Shown one piece after another: positions 35,067 through 48,015 of a stretch of 64,000 nt of DNA; positions within the stretch are counted from its first letter, which is position 1; each line of letters starts with the position of its first letter. The DNA is from Rutidosis leptorrhynchoides (Eukaryota > Streptophyta > Magnoliopsida > Asterales > Asteraceae): positions 340,952,501 to 341,016,500 of the forward strand of contig NC_092333.1 of assembly GCF_046630445.1 (NCBI RefSeq), given 5' to 3'. A model generated the notes under the pieces. That model did not search any database and was not told the origin of the DNA. It saw only the letters and a program-made list of their open reading frames with translations. The position numbers and the translations under genes are program-made.

Positions 35067-35533
35067 TGAAAATGCTAAAAACGAACATATATTTCATAGC
35101 ATTATCCCTCAAGAAAGACAAGCTTTTAGTCGCAATTGTTCTATTTACAAGTGATATTCGTTTAAATAATAAAAGGTGAAGACAAAAGACAGATTCGATG
35201 ATTTGAAGATGCAAACGACCAAAAAGCTAAAAAGTACAAATTACAATCAAAGTGGTTCCAATTATTGATAAGAAACGTCTCAAATTTACAAGAATAGAAG
35301 ATGCAAAACGCAAAATACAAGATATTAAATTGTACGCAAGGACGTTCGAAAATCCGGAACCGGGACCAAAGTCAACTCTCAACGCGCGACGCAACGGAGC
35401 AAAAATTACAAGTCAACTATGTACATAAATATAATATAATATATAAATAAATCTTAAAATTATTTATATATTATATTTATTTATTAAAACGTCGACAAAA
35501 CAAGAAAACAAAACGATGTGACTGGAACCAGGT

Positions 35534-35584
35534 GGCCATGCGATCGCATGGCCAGGAAGAACAAATGTCATGCGGTCGCATGAC
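35534..35584. repeat. Palindrome pair in Athila 5' LTR
   Basis: GGCCATGCGATCGCATGGCC (35534-35553, a perfect 20-bp palindrome) and GTCATGCGGTCGCATGAC (35567-35584, central mismatch). The 3' LTR pair is at 50621-50640 and 50654-50671. Confidence 0.95.
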
Positions 35585-35664
35585 CCCAATATGCTGGCCA
35601 CATCTATAAATTTCGCGTATATTGGCCAAAATAAGCACATCTTTTTCTTTCTTCATCTCTCAAC

Positions 35665-35798
<134 letters not shown>

Positions 35799-36808
35799 TT
35801 TAATTTTAATAATAATAAGGGTATGTTAGCGAATGTTGTAAGGGTGTAAGTAGAAATTATGTTCGTGTAATGCTACGCTATTATTAATCATTGTAAGTTA
35901 TGTTCAACCTTTTTAAATTAATTTCTCGTAGCTAAGTTATTATTATGCTTATTTAAGCCGAAGTAATCGTGATGTTGGGCTAAATATTAAAGACGGGGTA
36001 ATTGGGCTTTGTACCATAATTGGGGTTTGGACAAAAGAACGACACTTGTGGAAATTAGACTATGTGCTATTAATGGACTTTATATTTGTTTAATTAAATG
36101 ATAATTTGTTAATTTAATATAAAGATTTACAATTGGACGTACCTATAAATAACCATATACACTCGATCGGACACGATGGGCGGGATATTTATAAGTACTA
36201 ATAATCGTTCATTTAACCGGACACGAGAATGGATTAATAGTCTATGGACTTATTAAAACAGGGGTGAATTATATAAAAGGAAAATTGGTGTAATTATAGT
36301 TTAAGTCCCCAATTAGTTGGAATATTTGACTTCGGATATAAGGATAATTTGACGAGGACACTCGCACTTTATAGTTATGACTGATGGACTGTTATGGACA
36401 AAAACAGACGGACATATTAAATAATCCAGGAAAAAGGACAATTAACCCATGGTAATAAACTAAAATCAACACGTCAAACATCATGATTACGAAAGTTTAA
36501 ATAAGCATAATTCCTTTATTTCATATTTAATTGCACTTTTAATTATCGCACTTTTATTTACTGTCATTTTATTTAAATGCACTTTTAATTATCGTACTTT
36601 TTAATTATCTCAATTTTATTTATTGTCATTTTATTTATCGCACTTTTATTTATCGCAATTTCATTATCGTTATTTACTTTAAGCTTAAAATTAAGTTATA
36701 TTTATTTTTAATATTTTACTTTAAGTTTTAACTACGACTAAAGTTTTAAAATCGACAAACCGGTCATTAAACGGTAAAAACCCCCTTTTATAATAATAAT
36801 ACTACTTA

Positions 36809-36888
<80 letters not shown>

Positions 36889-37127
36889 CAAATATAGTTT
36901 TAAAAATATAGCGTTAAACTTGGCGAGTTCCCTGTGGACGAACCGGACTTACTAAAAACTACACTACTGTACGATTAGGTACACTGCCTATAAGTGTTGT
37001 AGCAAGGTTTAAATATATCCACTCTATAAATAAATAAATAACTTGTGTAAAATTGTATCGTATTTAATAGTATTTTGTAGCATAAATACTACTATTTTGT
37101 ACCCTTCGCTTTAACATCAAGTATTTT

Positions 37128-37145
37128 TGGCGCCGCTGCCGGGGA
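37128..37145 (+). other. Primer binding site, tRNA-Asp type
   Basis: TGGCGCCGCTGCCGGGGA, one base different from the usual Athila primer site TGGCGCCGTTGCCGGGGA, eight bases after the LTR end. Confidence 0.9.
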
Positions 37146-38497
<1,352 letters not shown>

Positions 38498-39631
38498 ATG
38501 CACCGAGCAAAACGTTCACCACCTTTCATACGTTCACCACCTGTAACTCGATCAAGACATCTAGCCAATATTGTTACCGTTGATTTTTCTTTAGAATAGT
38601 CATCCAGTCGACCAAGTACTCCAAATCAAATTTTCGATAATCCATTTTTTGAACCCGACCTCACAATTGAGAATCCGGAGGATATTCAGGGATAATTCAG
38701 AGATCCTGAACCATTCATCTTTCCTCTGGAACCACCAATTATTCAAACATAGATTGTCGAGGAACAACCCATTAAATCAGAATCCTCTAGTGATTCAGAT
38801 TCAACAAATTCAATCATGGAAAATCTGGAACCTCTAAGTATGGAAGACCGAATGAGAGCTAAACGCACTGGCTAAGGTCACGCAATTACTCAACCAGACA
38901 TTAATGCGTCAGATTATGAAATCAAAGGACAAATCCTACACATGGTAACTAATCAATGCCAATTTAGTGGTGCGCCGAAGGAAGATCCAAATGAACATCT
39001 TCGTACCTTTAATAGGATCTGTACTCTATTTAAAATCCGAGAAGTTGAGGATGAACAGATCTATCTCATGTTATTTCCCTGGACTTTAAAGGGAGAAGCC
39101 AAAGATTGGTTAGAATCGTTACCTGAAGGGGCGATTGATACATGGGATGTTTTAGTTGAAAAATTTCTTAAACAATTCTTTCCGGCATCTAAAGCCGTGA
39201 GACTTCAAGGAGAAATTTTTACATTCACACAAAAGCCAAATGAAACTTTATATGAAGCGTGGACAAGATTTGGAAAGTTGTTAAGAGGATGTCCGCAACA
39301 TGGTTTAGACACTTATCAAATAGTACAAATATTCTACCAAGGATGTGACATCACTACACGAAAAGACATCGATATAGCAGCTGGTGGTTCCATTATGAAG
39401 AAAACCACAACTGACGCTTACAAAATTATTGATAACACTGCTTCCCACTCACATGAGTGGCATCAAGAAAAAGATATCGTTAGATCATCTAAAGCGGCTA
39501 GAGCCGATTCTAGCCATGACTTTGATTCCATTTCGGCAAAGATAGATGCTGTCGAGAGACGAATGGAAAAGATGACTAAGATATTCACTCAATACGAATT
39601 AGTTGTGAGCAGTGTGGAGGACCACATTTGA
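38498..39631 (+). pseudogene. Athila gag (element 1), broken
   Basis: The frame starts at ATG 38498 and runs to about 39610. Four or more in-frame stops lie before 38942, then 229 open codons follow. The open part has the retrotransposon gag core: NEHLRTFNRICTLFKI, LFPWTLKGEAKDWLESLP, FPASKAVRLQGEI and GCPQHGLDTYQIVQIFYQG. The annotated stop at 39629 is in the wrong frame. Shifting frame near 39605 yields the CCHC knuckle (CEQCGGPHLTKDC), so one indel separates the matrix/capsid part from its zinc finger. Confidence 0.85.
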
Positions 39632-42600
39632 CAAAAGATTGTCTCAGTATTGAACAAACAATGGAACAAAGAGAGAATGTTTCATACATGAACCAAAGGC
39701 CTGGAAATAATTATCAGAATAATTATCAACCGCCAAGATCAATCTACAATCAAAATCAAAATTATAACCAAAATGTTCCATACAACAACCAACAAGGTCC
39801 TAGCAATCAACAAGTATCCAATAATACTTACAATCAGCAAAGACCTATTTTTCAAAACAAACCACCACAAATCGATGATAAAAAGCCAAATTTAGAAGAT
39901 ATGATGTCGAAGCTAGTTGAATCTCAAACTCAATTTTTCACATCTCAGAAACAAACGAATGAACAAAATGCTCAAGCATTTAGAAATCAACAAGCTTCTA
40001 TTCAAAATTTGGAACAAGAAGTAAGTAACCTAGCAAGGTTGATAGGTGAAAGAAAACCGGGAAGTCTACCTAGTGATACAAATGCTAACCCCCGGAATGA
40101 AACAGCTAAAGCCATTACCACAATAAGTGGTATTACACTTAAACCACCTGAAATACCTGTAATTTCTGATGACGCAATTCCTACTCCACAAGAACCACAA
40201 CCTGAGCAAGATAAGGAAAAAGAACCGGTAGTTGAAAAGGTTAATGAAGATAACACAATTAAGGGTAAACCATACCAACCACCACTTCCTTACCCGAGTA
40301 AGATGAGAAAAGAAAGACTTGAAGCTGAGCAATCCAAATTTTTGGATATGTTTAAACAGATAAATATAAATCTTCCTTTCATTGATGTGATTTCAGGAAT
40401 GCCTAGATATGTTAAATTCTTGAAAGATCTAATCACAAATAGAAAGAAAATGGAAGAACTCTCGGCTGTTACCATGAATGCTAATTGTTCTGCAGTGTTG
40501 TTGAATAAGATACCAGAAAAATTATCAGATCCAGGAAGTTTCACGATTCCATGTTTTCTGGGTAGTCTTAGTTCAATAGAAGCATTGGCAGACTTAGGTG
40601 CTAGTATAAATTTAATGCCGTATTCACTATACGCTAAACTAGACCTTGGAGAATTGAAACCAGCAAGAATAAGTATACAACAAGCCGATCGATCAGTAAA
40701 ATATCCTAGAGGGATAATGGAGAACATGCTAGTTAAAGTTGGTACTTTAGTATTTCCAGTAGATTTTGCTATTCTGGACATGGAAGAAGATTCTCGAGTT
40801 CCTTTCATATTAGGAAGACCATTCTTAAACACGGCTAAAGCAATAATATACGTGTTTGGTAAGAAACTGACCCTAAGTATAGAGGACGAGAGTGTTACCT
40901 TTTCAGTTGATAGAGCAATGTAATAACCGCAATCTGCAGATGATACATGTTATTATATTCAAACTATAGATTCACATGCAGAATTGTTAGAAGAATTTCC
41001 AGAATTACAAGGAACAGGAGAATGTTCTTTAGGAGAAGGAACTGAACCAATTGATGAAACTAAAATGTTAGCTACACTTATGGCTAATGAATATGAAGCA
41101 ACAACAGAAGAAATTCAAATGCTAAAAGAAGAAGACAGATATCGATATAAATCATCGATAGAAGAACCACCGACATTAGAATTAAAGCCACTTCTAAACC
41201 ATTTGGAATATGCTTATTTACATGGTGAATCTGAATTACCTGTAATAATATCGTCTTCTCTTACTGAAAATGAAAAATCTCAACTCATTTCTGTGCTAAA
41301 AGCTCATAAACCAGCTATTGCATGGAAAATTCATGATATTAAAGGAATAAGTCCTTCATATTGCACACATAAAATCCTTATGGAAGAAGGTCATAAAACG
41401 TATGTGCAACGCCAACGAAGACTAAATCCTAATATGCAAGATGTTGTTAAGAAAGAAATTATTAAACTGCTAGATGCAAGTTTAATTTATCCAATCTATG
41501 ATAGTCCATGGGTAAGCCCAGTTCAATGCGTACCTAAGAAGGGTGGCATGACTGTCATCACAAATGAGAAAAATGAGCTTATTCCTACCAGGACTGTAAC
41601 AGGATGGCGTGTTTGTATTGATTATAGAAAATTAAATGACGCCACCAGAAAAGATCACTTTCCCTTACCTTTCATTGATCAAATGTTGGAAAGATTAGCC
41701 GGAAATAGTTATTATTGTTTTCTTGACGGTTTTTCCGGATATTTTCAAATTCCAATAGCACTCGAGGACCAAGAGAAAACCACGTTCATATGCCCTTATG
41801 GTACTTTTGCTTACAAACGCATGTCATTTGGACTTTGCAACGCCCCTGCAACCTTTCAAAGGTGCATGATAGCGATTTTTCACGACATGATAGAAGAATG
41901 CATGGAAGTTTTCATGGATGACTTTTCAGTCTTCGGTGATACTTTTGAATCATGTCTAGTTAATCTTGAACGAATGCTTATTAGATGCGAACAATCAAAT
42001 CTAGTTCTTAATTGGGAGAAATGTCATTTCATGGTTAAAAAAGGCATCGTTCTTGGTCATAAAATTTCAAAAGAAGGAATTGAAGTAGATAGAGCTAAAG
42101 TAGATGTAATTGCTAAACTTTCACATCCCACCAATGTTAGAGGAGTTAGGAGTTTTTTAGGGCATGCCGATTTTTACCGACGTTTCATAAAAGATTTTTC
42201 TAAAATTGCCACTCCTATGAATAAATTCCTAGAAAAGGATGCTCCATTCATCTTTTAAGATGAATGCATCAAATCTTTTAATATTCTTAAAGAAAAACTC
42301 ACTAGTGCGCCGATCATGATAACTCCAAATTGGAATCTACCATTTGAACTCATGTGCGATGCAAGTGATTTTGCAATGGGAGCCGTTTTAGGACAAAGGA
42401 TTGAAAAACGATTTCAACCTATTTATTATGCTAGTAAGACGTTACAAGGAGCACAAACAAATTACACAACTACTGAAAAATAACTCCTTGCTATCGTCTT
42501 TGCTTTTGACAAATTTCGTTCATATCTCGTTCTAGCTAAAACGGTGGTCTATACCGACTATTCTGCTCTTAGATACCTATTTTCAAAACAAGATGCCAAA

Positions 42601-43185
42601 CCAAGATTAATCCGTTGGATCTTACTCTTACAAGAGTTTGATATTGAAATCCGAGATAAAAAGGGAGCAGAAAATCTTGCCGCTGATCATCTTTCTCGTC
42701 TTGAAAATCCTGAATTAGAAGTTCTCAATGAATCGGCCATACAAGATAACTTTCCTGATGAATATCTATTGAAGATAGATTATAGTGAAATTTCATGGTT
42801 TGTAGACTATGCAAACTACTTAGCATGTGGATTCCTTGAAAAAGGGTTGTCGTACCAAAAACGAAAGAAATTCTTTAGTGATATAAAACACTATTTCTGG
42901 GAAGATCCACATTTGTTTAAAAGTTGTCCCGATGGAATAATACGCCGATGTGTATTCGGGGATGAAGCCAGTCAAATCTTAAACCATTGTCACACAGGAC
43001 CAACAGGAGGGCATTATGGACCTCAACTCACAGCAAGAAAAGTTTACGATGCTGGATTCTATTGGCCTACAATTTTCAAAGATGCACACCTTCTTTGAAA
43101 ATCCTGCGATGCTTGTCAAAGGGTCGGAAAAATAAGTCAATGTGATGAAATGCCACAAAATTTCATTCAAGTATGTGAAGTATTT
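39605..43185 (+). pseudogene. Athila pol part 1: knuckle, protease, reverse transcriptase, RNase H, integrase N-terminus
   Basis: One frame with stops. CCHC knuckle at 39613-39650; Asn/Gln-rich linker to 40250; retropepsin with ADLGASINLMP (about 40590) and ILGRPFL (about 40810); tandem TAATAA at 40921-40926; reverse transcriptase (VCIDYRKLNDATRKDHFPLPF, FMDDFSVFG about 41910, FLGHADFYRRFI). Stop at 42256-42258, RNase H with MCDASDFAMGAVLGQ (42355) and HLSRLEN end, stop at 42481-42483. The integrase zinc domain (H near 42990, CDACQR near 43110) follows after a stop at 43096-43098. A one-base deletion near 43190 (GGGT versus GGGGT in element 2) shifts the frame before the catalytic core. Confidence 0.9.
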
Positions 43186-43190
43186 GACAT

Positions 43191-44084
43191 TTGGGTATTG
43201 ACTTTATAGGTCCATTTCCAAAATCTCATAATAATCTCTACATTCTCGTTGCCATTGATTATGTATCTAAATGGGCGGAAGCACAAGCTCTTCCAACTAA
43301 CGATGCACGAGTTGTAGTCAACTTTTTAAAACAACTTTTTGCAAGGTTCGGAACACCGAAAGCTTTAATAAGTGATCGGGGTACTCATTTTTGTAACAAT
43401 CAACTTGAGAAAGTTCTCAAAAGATATGGAGTAACTCATAAAATCTCAACCGCTTATCATCCACAAACAAGTGGACAAGTTGAAAATACCAACTGAGCAT
43501 TAAAACGTATTCTAGAGAAAATCGTAGGATCAAATCCGAAGGAATGGTCCATGAAATTGGAGGATGCACTCTGGGCTTTTAGAACAGCCTACAAAACTCC
43601 AATTGGAACCACACCTTTTAGACTCGTTTACAAAAAAGCATGTCATCTTCCAGTAGAAATTGAGCACAAAGCATTTTGGGCTTTGAAGACATGTAATCTT
43701 GATTTACATGAAGCCGGACGTCTACGGTTAAGTCAACTAAACGAATTAGAAGAATTAAGACATGAAGCATACGAAAATTCATTAATCTATAAGGAAAGAA
43801 CGAAGAAATGGCATGATAAAAGAATCAGAAGTTCAAAAGAATTTAAAGAAGGAGACAGAGTTCTTCTTTTCAATTCACGATTCAAGATATTTTCTGGAAA
43901 ATTGAAATCAAGATGGTCTGGACCATTCATAGTCAAAAGAGTTTTCCCATACGGAACAGTTGAACTAATAAATTCAAATGGGATTGAATTTAAAGTTAAT
44001 GGTCACAGAGTTAAACATTACATAGATAATCTAATGGAAGTTGAAGATGAAGTTAATCACAATTTCGACACCACAGCTAACTAA
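43191..44084 (+). pseudogene. Athila integrase catalytic core and C-terminus (element 1)
   Basis: Integrase D,D-35-[10 protein letters not shown] (first Asp), SDRGTHF (second) and GQVENTN (Glu), then a stop TGA at 43494-43496, where element 2 has CGA. The C-terminal part (43497-44084) is open and has the [16 protein letters not shown] segment. It ends [10 protein letters not shown] right after [14 protein letters not shown]. In element 2 about 1 kb including a second protease-like domain separates the equivalents of these two peptides. Confidence 0.9.
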
Positions 44085-44094
44085 GTGTGGGAAG
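44083..44094 (+). other. Internal PPT-like motif AAGTGTGGGAAG
   Basis: The motif overlaps the pol stop codon region. Further copies are at 48493-48504, 48850-48860 and next to the 3' LTR at 50140-50150 (AAGTGTGGAAA). Mirror copies in element 2 are at 62081-62091, 55245-55256, 54888-54898 and 53599-53609. Confidence 0.7.
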
Positions 44095-44254
44095 TTTCTA
44101 ATCTTTTTAGGGTAATATGTATTTCTGTTAGAGTTAGTTATTCTGTTTTCGTATAGTTTCCAAGAATGGAATCCGAATGTCTTTCCCTAGCAGACCCTAA
44201 AGAACTAGTCTTCTCCCCCCATTCTGAATTTTTATTTTTTTTAGGTTTTACGAG

Positions 44255-44670
44255 ATGAAGAATTCCTTTGATCTAAACCATGGTCTAATGCTACACGCTA
44301 TGATTACTAAACGTAATAATGACACACTTTCGAGTGAATTGGTATCATTCATAAGAGGCAAAATGGACGGAGTAAGAAAAGAACTAAGAAAAGATCATCA
44401 TAAGATATTTTTGGTAAAGGAAAATCAAAATCTGCAACAAAAAGAAGAGCACGACACCTTGAAAGATGTTATAAATGCGGAAAATGGTCACACGAAGGTA
44501 AATGTTCAAATAATCAAACATATTCAAATACCGAATTTGTTACTCTATGCAGACAAGGACCATTCATATGTTTGGAAGAAAAGATATTGAAGATTCGAGG
44601 TTATGCTTACGTAGATATGGAGAACCAAATCATACGACTCTCCTATGAGTTGGCTAAAGCAGGTCTCTGA
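44255..44670 (+). pseudogene. Zinc-knuckle accessory ORF of Athila element 1
   Basis: ATG 44255, stop TGA 44668-44670, about 138 codons with a one-base deletion near 44411 relative to element 2. The N-terminal part is basic and helical (VSFIRGKMDGVRKELRKDHH). In the corrected frame a CCHC-type knuckle follows (CYKCGKWSHEGKC, about 44468-44506). The ORF ends in SYELAKAGL, 16 bp before a near-perfect splice donor CACAG|GTAAGTATG (44687). The counterpart in element 2 is 61501-61917. It is a nucleic-acid-binding accessory protein by pattern. I know no named equivalent. Confidence 0.65.
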
Positions 44671-45811
44671 GAATTCTATCTCACAGGTAAGTATGTACAG
44701 TTTTTATTTATTTAATTTTTTTTTGCTTTTAACTTTTTGATAATAAATGCTGAATCGTTCGCTATAAAGTATTAAATTAGTATTCAATAAAATTAGGTAT
44801 GCGTAACCGAAATTATTGATATCATACAAAAATTTATTACATCACTGCTAAATTTACCGTTTATTCTTAAGGTATAAATATCTTTAATCAATCAACCCAA
44901 AATATTTCAAAAATTCGTCAGGAGTAAAACTAGGTGATATAGCCGAAATTACTTTACCGAAAAGAGGGGCGAATATTTTTAATAATATTTGATTGATTAA
45001 AGTGGGATAAAAGACCAAAAAGATTTTTAATTTTATTTTTTGCCATGTTTTTAAAATTAATATATAAATATTAAATTATTATTGTAAACTTTTTAAAATC
45101 AATATATTTAAGTTTGTACCTATTTGAAAAATTAATATTTTTAATATAAGTTTGTATGTTTAAAAACAAAAATATAATATAAGTTTGGTGTGAATTTTTA
45201 ATATGAATTTTTAATTTTATGCATTTTAAATTAAAGTTTGGTGTGAATTTAAAAACAAAAATTTACTTTATTTCACCAAGTTAAAAATATGATTTTTAAA
45301 ATTCGTCGTGAGTTGAAAACTAGGTCGTTGAACTGAAATTGCTTTACCCGAGGGTGGGACGAGAACTTTAATTATCATTATTTTTAATCTTGTTGAATTA
45401 AAGTATGCCAAAATCATTAAAAAATCCAAAAATCTTTTCTTTTAAAACGACGCTTAAAAAGTAACAAATTTTAAACTTTTGTCGAGAGGCGGACTAGGAC
45501 AACGATCCGAAACGCCCTCACTCCTAAAAAGAAATAAATTTTTAAAATTTATTAATTTATGTTTTATTAAGTAAAGGTTTTTATTAAAAAAAAAAAAAAA
45601 CCCGAGACCCATGCGATCGCATGGGATTTACACTATACCTCCATGCTATCGCATGGAGGTAAAAATCAGGCCAGAAACAAAAAGTCCAGCGGGTCTGCTG
45701 CTGCATCACAATATACACACACATATACACGAAACTCTCCCAAAATCACCCCTAAAATCGCCATTTTTTCACCAAATTCAACCAAATTTCTTGCTATAAT
45801 CCGCTCTAATC
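44671..45811 (+). other. Athila spacer between zinc-knuckle ORF and third ORF
   Basis: AT-rich, no ORF. It contains the splice donor at 44687, two ACTAGGTCG/ATTTACTTTACC-like repeats, A-rich tracts and the palindrome pair CCCATGCGATCGCATGGG (45608-45625) and CCTCCATGCTATCGCATGGAGG (45638-45659). Confidence 0.6.
45608..45659. repeat. Palindrome pair upstream of the third ORF (Athila 1)
   Basis: CCCATGCGATCGCATGGG (45608-45625) and CCTCCATGCTATCGCATGGAGG (45638-45659). The second has a T for G in its centre but keeps complementary CCTC/GAGG arms. Confidence 0.95.
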
Positions 45812-48015
45812 ATGAAATTGTTCAGAAGGTTTTCAAAGAAGGTAAAGATTTCACCCCTAAACCTCTTTAAATTTGATTTTTAGTGTTCTTGAGCTATTAT
45901 TTACCTAATTTGATTTTGTTAATTTCTAGTGTAATTAGAGTTAAATTGTTAGTATATTATGCATGTATAACCTAGATTGATGCTATTTAACATGATTTGA
46001 AGCCAAAAACTTCAAAATTTTTAGGAATCTAGGGTTTGTGTTCTTGAGCAATTTGGGGCTTTTTGATATAAACAGGTTATGGCCGATTTTTGTCATGAAT
46101 TATTGCTAAATTAAGTAGTGTAACATGTTTAGGTAGCTAAATGATCCAAACTTTGATCCTAAACATGATTTTTGAGAATTAAAGTGGACTTTTTAGGTAT
46201 AAAATTCACGAACTTGATTAAATTGATGTAAATACCATTTGAAACTTGTTTAATTGCTAGTAATGGTTGTTTTAACATGTTATTTGAGTTGAATGCTTAT
46301 GAACTTTGTAATAATTTTCATATATGCTTATTTGAAAAAGTGTAGAATTGTGAAGATTGTGAAAATGTGTATAAGTTTAATTTTGATTGAACATGTTATT
46401 TTAATTGTTTCAAGTTGTTATTTTGCTAACACTAATGCATATTTGGATGCACAAATTTTGTGTTTAATGTGTTTTGCAGAGAAATACCGATACTGATGGT
46501 GCATCATCATCATCTAGACAACCTGCTCCAGAACCTGAACTAGAAATGCAATATGAACCACAATTTGAACCGGAGCAACAACAGGAACAACAAAAACAAC
46601 AACAACAACCTGATCAACACGTACCTTATTATGATCCGCAACAAGAATATGTTGATGCCTATGTAGTATTTCCGATGCATCCGATACTACAACATCCAAC
46701 GATTCATAAAGAACAGTTGCATCCCAATTTGAGATTTGATCGGAGTTGGAGAGATTACCCGACATATCAAAGTAACAAATTCAAACTGGTAACGAAAAAT
46801 GTAGAAGTACCGAGGGAAATCGATTGGGAGCCTTTGGAAAGGGTCCAACTTGCAAACTCAGTTAGACAGCATCTGATCCAAAGGTATGGCAACTCTTCTT
46901 TTCCCGATTGGGAACGTTTATTCACCATTCGTAGGCCTGTATATAAGGAATGGTGCGTTGAGCTTATGAGTACTATAGCATTAAATGCGGATGTAGATAG
47001 GTTAGATGATAGAAGTTTTCTTAGATTTATACTTGGCCGTAGGATGTATAGGATGTCCATGCTGGACATGGCCAGGGCTTTACAGATATATACGCCCACT
47101 GAATTACTATTACCCGATTGTACAAACTTGATTTATCATGGTGAAAGGATAGATAGGAATTTTGATGCTAACGCCGTCTGGAGGCGTATGTCAGATTATA
47201 ATGTTTTTGGGCGGGCAGGAACACACTCCTACTTACATATTAACAGAGCCGAGCTTCGTATAATTCATAGATTTCTGGCTAACTCGATTACACAGAGAGG
47301 TCACAACAAGGAGAAAATGACCTTACATGATTTATTTTACCTTAAGTGTATTCGAGACCCAAGAGGCTTTGTTAATATCCCTTACTGTGTTGGTTTTTAT
47401 TTGTCTAAGATGGTGGAAGGAATACAGGAAGGGGGAGTAATAAGAGGAGGTATTTGTGTTACTCTCATTGGAGAGTATTTGGGTGTAGATAGGGATCAAG
47501 GGGGTCCACTTTTGGTATGTAGGGAACAGGTTGAGCCTTTAGGATTGAGGGTCTATCAGGGTGCTAAGGTATTAAAGAGCAGACACAACCAGGCAGTACC
47601 CTATGATGGTAATCATCCACAGGTAGAGAGAGGTTCAGATGAGGAAATGGAGGAAGCGGATGACATTAGGGATGTCATTAGGGAGGCTATGACTGATGTC
47701 TATCAGCGTATAGATGAGGTAGAAATGATAAACGAGGATAGATTTAGTCGGTTAGAGCAGTGGAAAGCCCTGAATGAGTACGAGCATTCTAGGCAATGAC
47801 AGCATGATAGATAGGACTATCATCAGTGTCAGATCATGAGTCGGCTATCACCTCAGGATCACTACGTACCGACCCGACCCGCTTACTATCCTCCACACCA
47901 GCCCGAGATGAGACCACCATTTACTCTCTACGACCCTAACCAGGCCTACCAGTACACCTACCACCAACCATGGAACCCGACCGACGACATGAACTGGAAC
48001 CTCTATCCAGATTGA
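45812..48015 (+). pseudogene. Third (env-position) ORF of Athila element 1, two exons
   Basis: A 10-codon basic first exon (ATG 45812 to 45841) ends AAG|GTAAAG. A 638-bp intron follows, ending TTTTGCAG at 46479. Exon 2 (46480-48015) continues in phase for 512 codons. Exon 2 has no ATG near its start, so splicing explains where translation begins. The product (about 521 residues) has a Glu/Gln-rich segment (residues 20-60), then a helical core (FLRFILGRRMYRMSMLDMAR, NVFGRAG, RAELRIIHRFLANSITQRGH, KMTLHDLFYLKCIRDPRG), an acidic stretch and a Pro/Tyr-rich tail. It is hydrophilic with no signal peptide or membrane helix, so 'env' is positional only. It resembles the ATHILA ORF-1 family from memory. 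Stops TGA 47797 and TAG 47812 truncate it. Confidence 0.75.

Noticed and set aside
45812-48015. A true viral envelope gene
   Set aside because: Its position fits, but the product is hydrophilic with no signal peptide or membrane helix visible.
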